In this document: positions 27,257-36,289 of the stretch, piece by piece | Numbering within the stretch: the first letter of the stretch is position 1 | Layout: each line of letters starts with the position of its first letter | Origin: CBDFNN01 sp965250215 | GTDB lineage: Bacteria > Bacteroidota > Rhodothermia > Rhodothermales > DATKEJ01 | Direction: 5' to 3' | Length of the DNA: 64,000 nucleotides | NCBI GenBank assembly: GCA_965250215.1 | Contig: CBDFNN010000004.1 | Location: forward strand, 868,001 to 932,000 | The notes under the pieces: model-generated | The model's database searches: none | Seen by the model: only the letters and a program-made list of their open reading frames with translations | What the model was told of the DNA's origin: nothing | Position numbers and translations under genes: made by a program

Positions 27257-28327
27257 CTAGAAGTAGAGGGGTCTGAATTTTACCTTCCTTCCAAACTGAA
27301 GGGCGGGAGCGGGAATTCTGACGAAAGAAAAGGTCTTAAGAAATCCGCGTAGATAGGGGTTTTCGACTTTAATCTCTCTTAGGAAATCGAAATCGAGACC
27401 GACCATCCAAATGCGTTCATGGGGCTCTTCCGCTGAGCTGACGGCCCGCGTCAATCCGTCGGCGCTATGACCGATTGACAAACCAAGCCATGCCGGCCAC
27501 CAATCTAACGATGGTGAGATCAGGTCCGGTCGAAGGACGAGCCAATGACTTATACCGTCATAGTCTTTGACGAGATTTCCCAAGATCGACGTTGAGTTGT
27601 CGTAATTGTCCGACTTGTGATAGGAATACTTTAGCGTGAAGGGAAGTGGTCCATCCGCGACCCCTTCGTAGGCGCCGCCAAGTGCACCAATCAAGTTGAA
27701 AGCGATGTCTCCAGGTGAGGCACCCCATCTTTCCGAAAAACCGTCGAGTACTTCTATTTGCGATTGGTAGATAGTGGATGTCGCGAATCCGTAGATCGCA
27801 GCTTGCCGGCCATTGAGGCCGCTCCACTTGGCAAAACTTGCTGATGCCCGCGCGATTTGCCATGCTGCTGCTGTATGTCCAAGTTTGTCTTGCTGTTGCC
27901 AATTCTGCCAATCGTTGTGGAAGTGGAAAGAGCCCTGTTCGTAGTCGGCGTACCAGAGTGTGCTAAGCCCGACTATTGAAGCGACGTCGGCGACCGCGAG
28001 GAGGGCAGTGCCAGTGAGGAGACGTTTACCATTTACAGTGTTCCGTTTTCCGAAGTGGGTCCGCCGTTTGCCGTTTGCCGTTTGCCGGATTGGAAAAGCC
28101 GGTTTGTGGTCTACGGTTCGCGGGAAGAGGTTAACGGATTTTAACGTGGCCTGAAAGCGCAGAGAATCCTGATTACCTCTGACGACTGACGACTGGAAGC
28201 TGACGACCTCCCTCTCAGCCCCCCAGCTCCTTAGCCCATTAGGCGCACAGCCCATATTTTGCCCTAAGGCATCCATCGGTTGTAAGCATGCGGTCAGGCA
28301 AAGCAATATGATCCACCTGCTAGCCAT
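27257..28327 (-). CDS. DUF2279 (YfiM-like) protein with array-derived N-terminal insertion
   Basis: Protein of 356 aa with a lipobox-like signal (CLTACLQ). Residues from about 100 onward are the DUF2279 domain: LLTGTALLAVADVASIVGL, HNDWQNWQQQDKLGHTAAAWQ, ATSTIYQSQIEVLDGFS and GDIAFNLIGALGGAYEG. Between signal and domain lie about 75 residues rich in Arg, Gln, Lys and Asn, encoded by two short-word arrays (28025-28087 and 28179-28220). The gene begins 4 bp after the phosphoglucomutase stop and is probably the last gene of a recN operon. Function unknown; outer membrane or periplasm location inferred. Confidence 0.8.
   Translation of the reverse strand: MASRWIILLCLTACLQPMDALGQNMGCAPNGLRSWGAEREVVSFQSSVVRGNQDSLRFQATLKSVNLFPRTVDHKPAFPIRQTANGKRRTHFGKRNTVNGKRLLTGTALLAVADVASIVGLSTLWYADYEQGSFHFHNDWQNWQQQDKLGHTAAAWQIARASASFAKWSGLNGRQAAIYGFATSTIYQSQIEVLDGFSERWGASPGDIAFNLIGALGGAYEGVADGPLPFTLKYSYHKSDNYDNSTSILGNLVKDYDGISHWLVLRPDLISPSLDWWPAWLGLSIGHSADGLTRAVSSAEEPHERIWMVGLDFDFLREIKVENPYLRGFLKTFSFVRIPAPALQFGRKVKFRPLYF
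28025..28087. repeat. 7-bp word array inside the DUF2279 coding sequence
   Basis: Nine consecutive 7-mers on the plus strand: tttacca, tttacag, tgttccg, ttttccg, aagtggg, tccgccg, then tttgccg three times. On the coding strand they read CGGCAAA x3, CGGCGGA, CGGAAAA, CGGAACA and so on. They are translated within the DUF2279 protein. Confidence 0.9.
28179..28220. repeat. 7-bp word array (ctgacga x3, ctggaag) in the DUF2279 N-terminus
   Basis: Units ctgacga, ctgacga, ctggaag, ctgacga, cctccct, ctcagcc (28179-28220), running into C-rich words containing CCCAGCT. It lies in the coding region between the signal peptide and the DUF2279 domain. The same CTGANGA words occur at 36255 and, reversed, at 31471. 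Confidence 0.75.
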
Positions 28328-28331
28328 CCAG

Positions 28332-29744
28332 CTATATCCCTAGCACACCACAGGCATCTGTAATCAACTCCTGTGCGGCTTCCGGTGTAGTGGCCTCGGC
28401 ATAGATTCTTAAAACAGGCTCGGTGCCCGATGGTCTAACCATCAACCAAGTGCCATCGTCCATGCGGAATTTATAGCCGTCTAGGCTTTCCCGCTTGACC
28501 GTCGTTCGTGATCCGGCGGAGTCTATACCCTCGCCTGCAAGCCTGGAAATTACAGAGTCTTTCACTTCCTGAGTCAAGTGGGCATCGTTTCGGACGCAAT
28601 AATGTGCTCCGTAGGTGTCGAAGAGATCTTGAACAAGCTGCGACAAACTCTTACCTCGTTTTACCATCATCTCTGCTATCAACAAGCCGATGTAGATTCC
28701 ATCTCGCTCGGGAATATGACCTTCAACGGCCATGCCTCCAGATTCCTCTCCACCAACTAGAACTTGACCATCCACGATGATCGGAGCGATGTATTTGAAT
28801 CCGATTTTAGTCGTGTGAATTTTAATGCCCATTCCCTCGGCCATTCTATCCAGCATATCCGTGCAAGAGAAAGTTTTAACAATGTCACCACGCATCTCTC
28901 TGTCGTTGTGGAGAAAATCTACCAGTAGGCATAGGATTCTGTGCGAGTCGACGAAGTTGCCTTTCTCATCAAAGAGTCCGATTCGATCGGCGTCACCATC
29001 AGTTGCGAGACCTAATCCGTATTTTCCGCTCTGCATCAACTTCTTCATTTCTTGCAGATTTTTGGCGATGGGCTCTGGAGCCTGTCCACCAAAAGAAGGA
29101 TTGAAATCATTGCGAAGCTCGGCAACCTTGTCTGAGCCCAATAGCTCAGCTAAAATTCCCATCCCTGCTCCGTGCATCGCATCGTAAGCCATTTTGAAAT
29201 TGGCATTTTTAATAGTATCGATGTCGATACCAGCACGAATGGCGTCTTTATACTCACCATTTAGATCGATGTAGGAAATCAGACCCGAATCCACATAAGC
29301 TTGCAACGTGTCTATAGATGCTTGTTCTTTTGAGCATTCATCAAGGAAGCTTTCCACTTCGTCGATCTGTGCAGGCAAGGCTGGTCCGCCAAAACTGGCC
29401 TTTATCTTATAACCACTATACTGAGGAGGATTGTGACTTGCCGTGATGACAATACCCGCGTCCTTTCCATGCTTAAGAGTCGCCAAACTTACAGCTGGTG
29501 TCGTCGAGTGGTTATGTGAGATTAGACTTTTCACTCCTACTGAGGCAAAGACTCTTGCAACATGCTCAGAGAATCGATCTCCATCAAATCTAGTGTCATA
29601 GCCAATGACAACTTCGGGATTATCAGATAGAGTTTTTAACCATTTGGCAGTCGCCAAGGTGACGGTCTCGAGATTCTTGATGGTGAATGTATCTGCGATT
29701 ATGGCTCTCCAGCCATCCGTTCCAAACTTGATTTCTACTGACAT
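28332..29744 (-). CDS. Phosphoglucomutase/phosphomannomutase family protein
   Basis: Protein of 470 aa with all four alpha-D-phosphohexomutase signatures: FGTDGWRA at the start, the phosphoserine loop TASHNPPQYSGYK, the metal loop ATDGDADRIG, the sugar-binding GGEESGGMAVEGHIPERDG, and the phosphate-binding RPSGTEP near the end. It interconverts hexose 1- and 6-phosphates in the cytoplasm; whether glucose or mannose is preferred cannot be read. It lies 9 bp downstream of recN and 4 bp upstream of the DUF2279 gene. Confidence 0.95.
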   Translation of the reverse strand: MSVEIKFGTDGWRAIIADTFTIKNLETVTLATAKWLKTLSDNPEVVIGYDTRFDGDRFSEHVARVFASVGVKSLISHNHSTTPAVSLATLKHGKDAGIVITASHNPPQYSGYKIKASFGGPALPAQIDEVESFLDECSKEQASIDTLQAYVDSGLISYIDLNGEYKDAIRAGIDIDTIKNANFKMAYDAMHGAGMGILAELLGSDKVAELRNDFNPSFGGQAPEPIAKNLQEMKKLMQSGKYGLGLATDGDADRIGLFDEKGNFVDSHRILCLLVDFLHNDREMRGDIVKTFSCTDMLDRMAEGMGIKIHTTKIGFKYIAPIIVDGQVLVGGEESGGMAVEGHIPERDGIYIGLLIAEMMVKRGKSLSQLVQDLFDTYGAHYCVRNDAHLTQEVKDSVISRLAGEGIDSAGSRTTVKRESLDGYKFRMDDGTWLMVRPSGTEPVLRIYAEATTPEAAQELITDACGVLGI

Positions 29745-29753
29745 ATGATGGAT

Positions 29754-31454
29754 TTATGTATTCGATTTATTAAGCATTTCCCGAGCCCCTGATAGGGCTG
29801 CGTCTGAAATTTGTTCGCCACTTATGAGTTGCGCCAAAGCTCTCTCTCGTTCGGCTTCACTCAGGTAGTTGATTTGTGTCTCGGACCGACCTTCGCTCTC
29901 TTCTTTTTGCACTAAATAGTGATGATGACCATGCGCTGCAATCTGCGGCAAATGCGTGATGGCCATGATTTGATGTCGTTTTGCCAAGGTCCTCATGCTG
30001 GTGCCCACCTTGTGGGCTATCTGACCTGAAATACCTGTATCAATCTCGTCAAAAAACAGAATCGGTAGGTGCTCTTGTCTAGCGAGAATGCTTTTGAATG
30101 CAAGCATAATTCTACTGACCTCGCCACCAGAGGCAACCTTGGTCAAGGCTTTGACCGGCTCACCTTTATTTGTTGAGATAAAGAATTCGACTAAATCCAT
30201 TCCACTGGACTGCGCAACCACCGGACCTTCGCTGGTGGAAATCATTCCATTGTCCTTCTTCTCGATTTTGAAGCGCACAACCAAGTCCGCCTCACCTATT
30301 CCCAATCCGGCCAGCTCGGATACCAATTCGGCCTCCATTTTCTTGGCCGCCACTCTGCGCTTCTGGGACAAAGTATTGGCCTTCTCAGACAGCGAAGCTT
30401 TTCCAGCCTCGATTTGGCGGTCCAGATCTTCTAGATCCTTATCGATATTGTCCGTTTGAAGAACCTCGCCAGAGACCATTTCCCGATGAGCCAAAACGGA
30501 TGCAACGCTGCCGCCGTATTTTCTCTTAAGCATTTCGAGATCACCGAGACGTTGTCTCACAAACTCGACCCGTTCGTCATCTAGATCCATTCCGGATAGA
30601 AATTCGTCTAGTAGATTGGCTGATTCGCGAATCGAAATCTCAGCCGATTGTAGCTCTTTATAGATCTCCTCTAACTTCACATCAAGATCAGATATTTTCT
30701 CCACTCGCTTTCGGACGTCCACCAAACGATCATAGATAGATTGCTGGCCTTGCGTAAGTGCCTCGGTTGCAGAGGAAGAAGTGCTAGCAATTAGCTCGAC
30801 GTTGTCAAGGATCTTGACCTCGTCTCTCAGCGTGTCTTCTTCATCATTCTGCGGTCCTACTTCATCGATTTCTTTGAGCTGAAAGGCATAGAGATCCTTC
30901 TTTTGCTCTAGCTCAGACCTGCGCGAAATGAGGTGCCTCTTTCTTGACATGGCGGACTGCAGCCAATCGAAAGTCTTCCGATACTCCTCGACATCTTGGA
31001 CGAGACCAGCATAGCCATCGAGCAGTTGGATATGGGAATCAGATCGGAGGAGAGATTGATTGTCGTGCTGTCCATGGAGATCGATCAGACGACTCGAAAT
31101 ATCTTTGAGTGTCGCGAGTGAGGTGGGGGAGTCGTTGACAAAGACCCGACCCGAGCTGGCGGAGATCTCGCGCCGAATAATCAAACTCGGCCATTCCTCC
31201 AATTCATTTCGCTCTAATATCTCGGAGATACCAGAACCTTTCGAATAGGCGAATTCCCCTTCAACGATGCTCTTCCTCGCTCCTGATCGAATAAACTCTT
31301 TAGCTGCACGTTCGCCGAGAATTAGCTTCAATGCTCCCACCAATATCGACTTACCCGCACCGGTCTCTCCTGTTATAATATTGAGCCCAGGCTTGAATTC
31401 AACTTCAAGCTCTGAAATCAGGGCATAGTCTTTTACACGGAGGGTAAGTAGCAT
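29754..31454 (-). CDS. recN: DNA repair protein RecN
   Basis: Protein of 566 aa, the usual RecN length. SMC-like layout: N-terminal Walker A GETGAGKSILVGALKL, long coiled-coil arms, then the signature SGGEVSRIMLAFKSIL and Walker B LPILFFDEIDTGISG. RecN acts at double-strand breaks in recombination repair. First gene of the likely operon recN - phosphohexomutase - DUF2279. A short CTGA-word array lies 17 bp upstream of the ATG. Confidence 0.97.
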   Translation of the reverse strand: MLLTLRVKDYALISELEVEFKPGLNIITGETGAGKSILVGALKLILGERAAKEFIRSGARKSIVEGEFAYSKGSGISEILERNELEEWPSLIIRREISASSGRVFVNDSPTSLATLKDISSRLIDLHGQHDNQSLLRSDSHIQLLDGYAGLVQDVEEYRKTFDWLQSAMSRKRHLISRRSELEQKKDLYAFQLKEIDEVGPQNDEEDTLRDEVKILDNVELIASTSSSATEALTQGQQSIYDRLVDVRKRVEKISDLDVKLEEIYKELQSAEISIRESANLLDEFLSGMDLDDERVEFVRQRLGDLEMLKRKYGGSVASVLAHREMVSGEVLQTDNIDKDLEDLDRQIEAGKASLSEKANTLSQKRRVAAKKMEAELVSELAGLGIGEADLVVRFKIEKKDNGMISTSEGPVVAQSSGMDLVEFFISTNKGEPVKALTKVASGGEVSRIMLAFKSILARQEHLPILFFDEIDTGISGQIAHKVGTSMRTLAKRHQIMAITHLPQIAAHGHHHYLVQKEESEGRSETQINYLSEAERERALAQLISGEQISDAALSGAREMLNKSNT

Positions 31455-31470
31455 AGGGGAATATAGCTTT

Positions 31471-31491
31471 CAGATGTCAGTCTTCAGTCCT
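31471..31491. repeat. 7-bp word array (cagatgt, cagtctt, cagtcct) upstream of recN
   Basis: Three 7-mers; on the minus strand they read CTGAGGA, CTGAAGA, CTGACAT, the same word type as at 28179 and 36255. They sit in the likely recN 5' untranslated region. Confidence 0.6.
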
Positions 31492-31729
31492 CAGGGTGAA
31501 ATAAAATCTCATTCCTTTTTCAGCACATGACAATTGACCAAGGCAATGCTAGGTCCATTTTCGCGAGAATCTGACCGTCAGCAAGACATTTACTCTGATG
31601 TCAAATGTTGCTCGTATTGGAGATCACGAGACGATCATACCCAGTGAATCGGTCGGCGAATTTGAGCGAACATAGAAGGTGATCAGCTCGTACATCGAAA
31701 CCTGGTTATGTAATACCAATCGAGAAAAG

Positions 31730-32710
31730 ATGAACTACATTCGTACAATAGCTCTCCTCACTTTCTTCAGCTTATCTCTGCAAGTAAAACCCGCCCAGGC
31801 CCATCCATGGGGAGGACTTGTTGTTGACTCCATTGGTAGAATATTCTTTACCTTTGTATGTCCAGTCATTAGCGATCGTCACATAGCTTGCATTTGGCAA
31901 CTGGATCCTGACGAAGCAAGCCCAAAGCCTACGTTAACTGCTCAAAAATCTCCAAGCGACTTAATCCTTACCCGATCTTATGGGCGCCAGTTGTATGGAG
32001 CTGAGCGCGATCTAAATCGCGGTGAATACCAGACTCAGCTGTGGAAATTGGGCGCTTCTGGAGAACACCAAAGCGTAATAGAATCAACAAAGAACCCCTT
32101 CCAACTTTCCCCGCAAGCGTTTACAGTAAATGATGAGGGCTCGTTATTCTTTGCGCATGAGGCGAAGATCTACCGGCGTACTCTGGGCGGCGAAATATCT
32201 GTCATTGCAGGTGGTGAACGAGGATATCGCGACTCACCAGGGGTCACTGCCCAGTTTGATAGGATCTCGATCTTAGCATGGGGACCTGATGCTGCGCTGT
32301 ACATCGTTGACAAAGACCGACTGCGACGCATGATGCCAAACGGTGAAATAGACACTATAGCTTCGGGGATCAAGGAATCTTCTCCCGAAGATCTGCCATT
32401 TTCAGGAGCCAATATCATGTTTGACATGGCAATAGACAGCTTGAAAAATGTTTACTTGGCCTACTATGGAAACAGACGCGTGCTCAAAGTTTCTGCTACA
32501 GGTGAGATTACAACAGTTCTTAGATCAGAGGGTGACTGGTCTCCACACGGCGTTGACTGTTACAAAGGAGAAGTGTATGTATTGGAATCTACAGTGGGTA
32601 TTCCGACTTGGTGGCAGTTCTGGAAATCCACTGAAATTCGTCCCCGCGTCAGGAAGATCAACTCAGCCGGCGAAGTGGAAACGCTCTACGAGCATCCGGC
32701 GGAAGAATAA
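31730..32710 (+). CDS. Secreted NHL/SMP-30-like beta-propeller protein
   Basis: Protein of 326 aa; the ATG at 31730 is chosen because the signal peptide begins there (cleavage near PAQA). The mature part starts HPWGGLVVDSIGRIFF and has propeller repeats with NHL character (GGERGYRDSPGVTAQFDRISILAWGPDAALYIVD, AIDSLKNVYLAYYGNRRVLKVS, GEITTVL). Likely periplasmic or secreted; ligand or reaction unknown. Convergent with the large propeller gene downstream. Confidence 0.78.
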   Translation: MNYIRTIALLTFFSLSLQVKPAQAHPWGGLVVDSIGRIFFTFVCPVISDRHIACIWQLDPDEASPKPTLTAQKSPSDLILTRSYGRQLYGAERDLNRGEYQTQLWKLGASGEHQSVIESTKNPFQLSPQAFTVNDEGSLFFAHEAKIYRRTLGGEISVIAGGERGYRDSPGVTAQFDRISILAWGPDAALYIVDKDRLRRMMPNGEIDTIASGIKESSPEDLPFSGANIMFDMAIDSLKNVYLAYYGNRRVLKVSATGEITTVLRSEGDWSPHGVDCYKGEVYVLESTVGIPTWWQFWKSTEIRPRVRKINSAGEVETLYEHPAEE

Positions 32711-32776
32711 GACAGAAAGCCTTCAAAAAATTATCCCAACCTTTCTGATGTCTGAGGGTTGATGGCAATTGTCTTT

Positions 32777-35700
32777 TTAATCAGGGACTTGAGAGGTCCT
32801 GCCGTTCGAGATAAGCCACACATCAAGAAAATCAAATGCAGTACTACTCCCGTCCAAGTTGAAATCGGCCTGTTGATATTCAGGAGGACCGCCGTTTGCA
32901 GACAACCAGCTGTTCAAGAAGTCAAAAGCGGTGACGGATTGATTAATGTCACCATCTCCGCCCCACATCGCGAAGACGTCTGGCCCTGTGTTGACTTGAA
33001 CCATGGCGTTTCCGCCAATGGCTTGTGTCTGAGCTGAGGAGAAATCATAAGTCGATCCGGGCGAAACGGGTGTTGCACTGATAATTGGAAGGCTGTTTCG
33101 GTGTCTCACTACGAGGTGAAAGTCATTAGTCGGGACTGGAAATGTAATGCCTGGAGTTCCAGTCAGGGGATCAGCCACCTGCCCATCTTCCAGAAGCAGA
33201 CCGGCCCTCTGAGCCACCATGGATGTAGCATCATTCGCATCGGTCCAGAGTTCGACCACAATCCAATCAATTATTGCATACGATCCATTGGAGCGGACTT
33301 TCAAACTGGATTCTCGTCCGTTGTAGGAAGTAACCGTTGATTGGAATATTGAATCTGAATAGGCCTGTCTGAAGGGGAGAAGATTGTTGTCTTTGAGATC
33401 GACTTTCATTTTATTTGTCGAAGCATCATAGGGCCCTGAAAGAACGACCTTAAGATTGAACTCGCTCGATTCATCGCAAGCTAGGTAGCCGGCGGGTGGA
33501 GATTCGAATTGGCTCAATTCCCAGTTTCCCGAGGAGCTCATGACAAACCAGCTCTCCTGATCTACCTTCTCTACACCATTGCTTTGTCGAGGAGGATCAA
33601 TGGAGTTGTCAATAAATCTCACAAATGAAGAGGCTTTGTTTTCAACTACGTATCTGAACCATCCACAACCTTCAGCAACCATCTGTTCTGAACCCTGAGT
33701 AGGCATCAAGTTTGCAGACTGACCTTTGACATCAAGCGAGGGTAAGGCCCAACTTGGGTCCGTTCTTACATGAACAATTAAGTCTTCCTTTTCTGGTGTC
33801 AATTCTAAATCGGTCACCCAATAGATGGCATTGTAAAGATGCTGGGGTTCGGCAGTCGAATCAATGACCCAGCTCATGATTCTGTGACTGGGTTGGGTTT
33901 GGGCCCAATAAAGTGTTCGCTCATAGGGATCGATTTCCAAGGCGGTAATAGTTCCACTTTCAATAGAACGGACAGTCTCGATGCTTGTCCTATCTCCATC
34001 TAAGTCGGCTCTAACAATTCGGTTTGGATTGGTTTCGATCCAATACAGTTTGTCTTCGATCGTGTCAATTGCGAAGCCTGGAGTTCCGATGTTCACATCA
34101 TCTTGCAGATATACCGCCTGTCTTTCTGCCGGCCGGTCGACATTCCAATTCGATATCTCAAGGTCCATACTAAAATCTATTGCAAGTAGGTACATTTTTC
34201 GATCCCTAGAATCTCTACTTAAGTCGAACCAATAGAAGTCAGAGATATCTGCAAGTTCTTCTTCAAGACCGGTGCCAAGATTAGCAAATCTGTAGAGTCT
34301 ATTGTCGCTTGCTCCCCACAAGTATTCTTTCCCGAAGTCGAGATCAATCGAAATCAAATTCGGCATGTTGAATTTAACAATCGTCGATTCGCCAGTGCTC
34401 AAATTGCTCGATCTCAGTCTGGTTGAGCTGACCCACAACAAATTATTATTAGTTAGATCGAGAGCGAGCGGAATTGGGCTATAACAATCGATGATTGAAT
34501 CGAATAAATGCGGGTCGCCGACTCCCTCGATGCTACCCCAAACTACATTACATTTGTCATCGTGATCTCTTTCAGACCACGCTAGCATCTTAGTTGGATC
34601 GAGTGCCGGGAAATCGATCGACGGTGCATATTTGATTGAAAAGATGTCAGTCTGACCGACACTTACTCTAGTGTCGCCTGACTCATCTTCGTGCCGGCGG
34701 AAATCGACCTCGTTCTCAAAAGCTCCGGCAATCTCGTTCACGTTACCTTCCGTATCGAGAATCATTCCACCTAATTCCTCATCTCCTGGACCGCCAATGC
34801 TTTTCATCCATGTAAGCCGGAGGTTGGAGTTGAACTTCGCAACAAAAACATCAGTGTTCCATTCCTCAAAAGAGCGTTCATCAGAATAATTCCGGAAATG
34901 ATCTCCAGCAACCGCGTTGTCTGTGTCCAAATCAAAAGATATAGAGCTGCTGTAGCCTCCTAAAGCGAAGCCACCATTTGTATCTGCCTGTACTCTGTAG
35001 CACCACTCTTCTCCGCTCCCTCCAAATGATTTGGCCCAGACCATCGAGCCCGAAGTATCATATTTGACGGCGTAGGCGTCTAAGCTTCCATCGAAACTGC
35101 TCAGTAACGAATTCGGCCCTTCTTGATCAGCATCAAAATCGACATCTATTCCAACGAATGATCCAACAAGAATTAGGCCCTCGTCATTGTCAAAAGTGAT
35201 ATCTCCAGTAACAACGTAAGTTGGAGCTCCCATTTGTTTAACCCATATAAAAGCACCATCAGTTGTCATTTTCAACAGAAAGGCATCTTGTGAGCCCATG
35301 CTTATCAAATTCCCGCTTCCAACATGATCTGGATCGAAATCGATTGAATTGCTGAAAGACCCCGCGAGATAAATTTTTCCGTCCAGATCTATGGAAAGTG
35401 CATTAAAGTGGGAAAAGCCAGAGCCCGGCATGGATTTGACCCATAACAAGTTTCCATCAGGCCCATATTTCGCGACGAACGGATTTTGATTTCCACCTAC
35501 TATCTCTCCATTGCTTGGATTGTCGGGGTCAAAATCGATCGTTCCCTGAAAATAACCAGCGAGGTAAATTTCTCCATTCGCGTCTGAGACTATTCGGTTA
35601 CCGAATGCATAGCTTGGGGACGATCCCACGATTGTCTTACCCCATATGAAACTTCCATTCGAAGTGTATTTGAGGACCACGAGTCTAAATGCTGTAAAGG

Positions 35701-36100
35701 TATCTCCAGGCACTTCGTTGGAATCATCAAAATCGAACTCTCCAGATACTTGGCAGGTAACGACAATATTTCCAGAGTAATCTTCAGCAATGTAGTAGCA
35801 GTATTCCGATTCAGCCCCTCCAAAAGTCTTTACCCACTCCAATACTCCATCACTACCATATTTCGCGATAAAAGAGTCGCTATATCCCTGACTGGTTTTT
35901 GTGTCGCCAAGGACCGTGCCAGCGGGGTAGAAATCAACCGTTCCATTGAAGTATCCGGTAAGGTATTTTCCTCCCGAACTTGAGCTGATCATTAGAAGTG
36001 GGTAGTCATTTGCCTCACCGCCGAAAGTAGTCAAGTCCTGAGCATCCGAATCGAGACAAGAATAGAGAAGAATAAAAACGGTCAGAATTGTTCTTCTCAT
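32777..36100 (-). CDS. Giant secreted beta-propeller protein (SBBP and YWTD-like repeats) with dockerin-like C-terminus
   Basis: Protein of 1107 aa with a signal peptide (cleavage near DSDAQ). Residues about 20-480 carry SBBP-type propeller repeats (GKYLTGYFNGTVDF, DSFIAKYGSDGVLEWVKTFGG, IYLAGYFQGTIDFDPD). About 530-790 is a second propeller with YWTD-like repeats (KLYWIETNPNRIVRADLDG, RTLYWAQTQPSHRIMSW). The last about 210 residues (DWIVVELW, RHRNSLPIISATPV, GDGDINQSVTAFDFL, DFNLDGSSTAFDFL, SQVP) are the same module as in the CotH protein at 11402. No T9SS type A domain is visible, so this module may itself be a sorting or attachment element. Confidence 0.85.
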   Translation of the reverse strand: MRRTILTVFILLYSCLDSDAQDLTTFGGEANDYPLLMISSSSGGKYLTGYFNGTVDFYPAGTVLGDTKTSQGYSDSFIAKYGSDGVLEWVKTFGGAESEYCYYIAEDYSGNIVVTCQVSGEFDFDDSNEVPGDTFTAFRLVVLKYTSNGSFIWGKTIVGSSPSYAFGNRIVSDANGEIYLAGYFQGTIDFDPDNPSNGEIVGGNQNPFVAKYGPDGNLLWVKSMPGSGFSHFNALSIDLDGKIYLAGSFSNSIDFDPDHVGSGNLISMGSQDAFLLKMTTDGAFIWVKQMGAPTYVVTGDITFDNDEGLILVGSFVGIDVDFDADQEGPNSLLSSFDGSLDAYAVKYDTSGSMVWAKSFGGSGEEWCYRVQADTNGGFALGGYSSSISFDLDTDNAVAGDHFRNYSDERSFEEWNTDVFVAKFNSNLRLTWMKSIGGPGDEELGGMILDTEGNVNEIAGAFENEVDFRRHEDESGDTRVSVGQTDIFSIKYAPSIDFPALDPTKMLAWSERDHDDKCNVVWGSIEGVGDPHLFDSIIDCYSPIPLALDLTNNNLLWVSSTRLRSSNLSTGESTIVKFNMPNLISIDLDFGKEYLWGASDNRLYRFANLGTGLEEELADISDFYWFDLSRDSRDRKMYLLAIDFSMDLEISNWNVDRPAERQAVYLQDDVNIGTPGFAIDTIEDKLYWIETNPNRIVRADLDGDRTSIETVRSIESGTITALEIDPYERTLYWAQTQPSHRIMSWVIDSTAEPQHLYNAIYWVTDLELTPEKEDLIVHVRTDPSWALPSLDVKGQSANLMPTQGSEQMVAEGCGWFRYVVENKASSFVRFIDNSIDPPRQSNGVEKVDQESWFVMSSSGNWELSQFESPPAGYLACDESSEFNLKVVLSGPYDASTNKMKVDLKDNNLLPFRQAYSDSIFQSTVTSYNGRESSLKVRSNGSYAIIDWIVVELWTDANDATSMVAQRAGLLLEDGQVADPLTGTPGITFPVPTNDFHLVVRHRNSLPIISATPVSPGSTYDFSSAQTQAIGGNAMVQVNTGPDVFAMWGGDGDINQSVTAFDFLNSWLSANGGPPEYQQADFNLDGSSTAFDFLDVWLISNGRTSQVPD

Positions 36101-36254
36101 CGCGGTAATTTATTGGTGTACATGACCCAAGATATCAGATATATTAGTTCTTTCAAAACAATAGTTTAGCTAACAAAGAAATATCCCAAGACTGCGTTGA
36201 GTTACTAATCACCTCCGATCTCATCGCAGGCAGATAATTGCTATGCCATCTCAC

Positions 36255-36289
36255 CTGACGACTGATATCTGAAGGCTGACGACTGCCTA
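36255..36289. repeat. 7-bp word array (ctgacga, ctgatat, ctgaagg, ctgacga, ctgccta) ending in the secA stop
   Basis: Five 7-mers; the last three bases of the final unit (36287-36289) are the secA TAG on the minus strand. Same CTGANGA word type as at 28179 and 31471. Confidence 0.8.
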
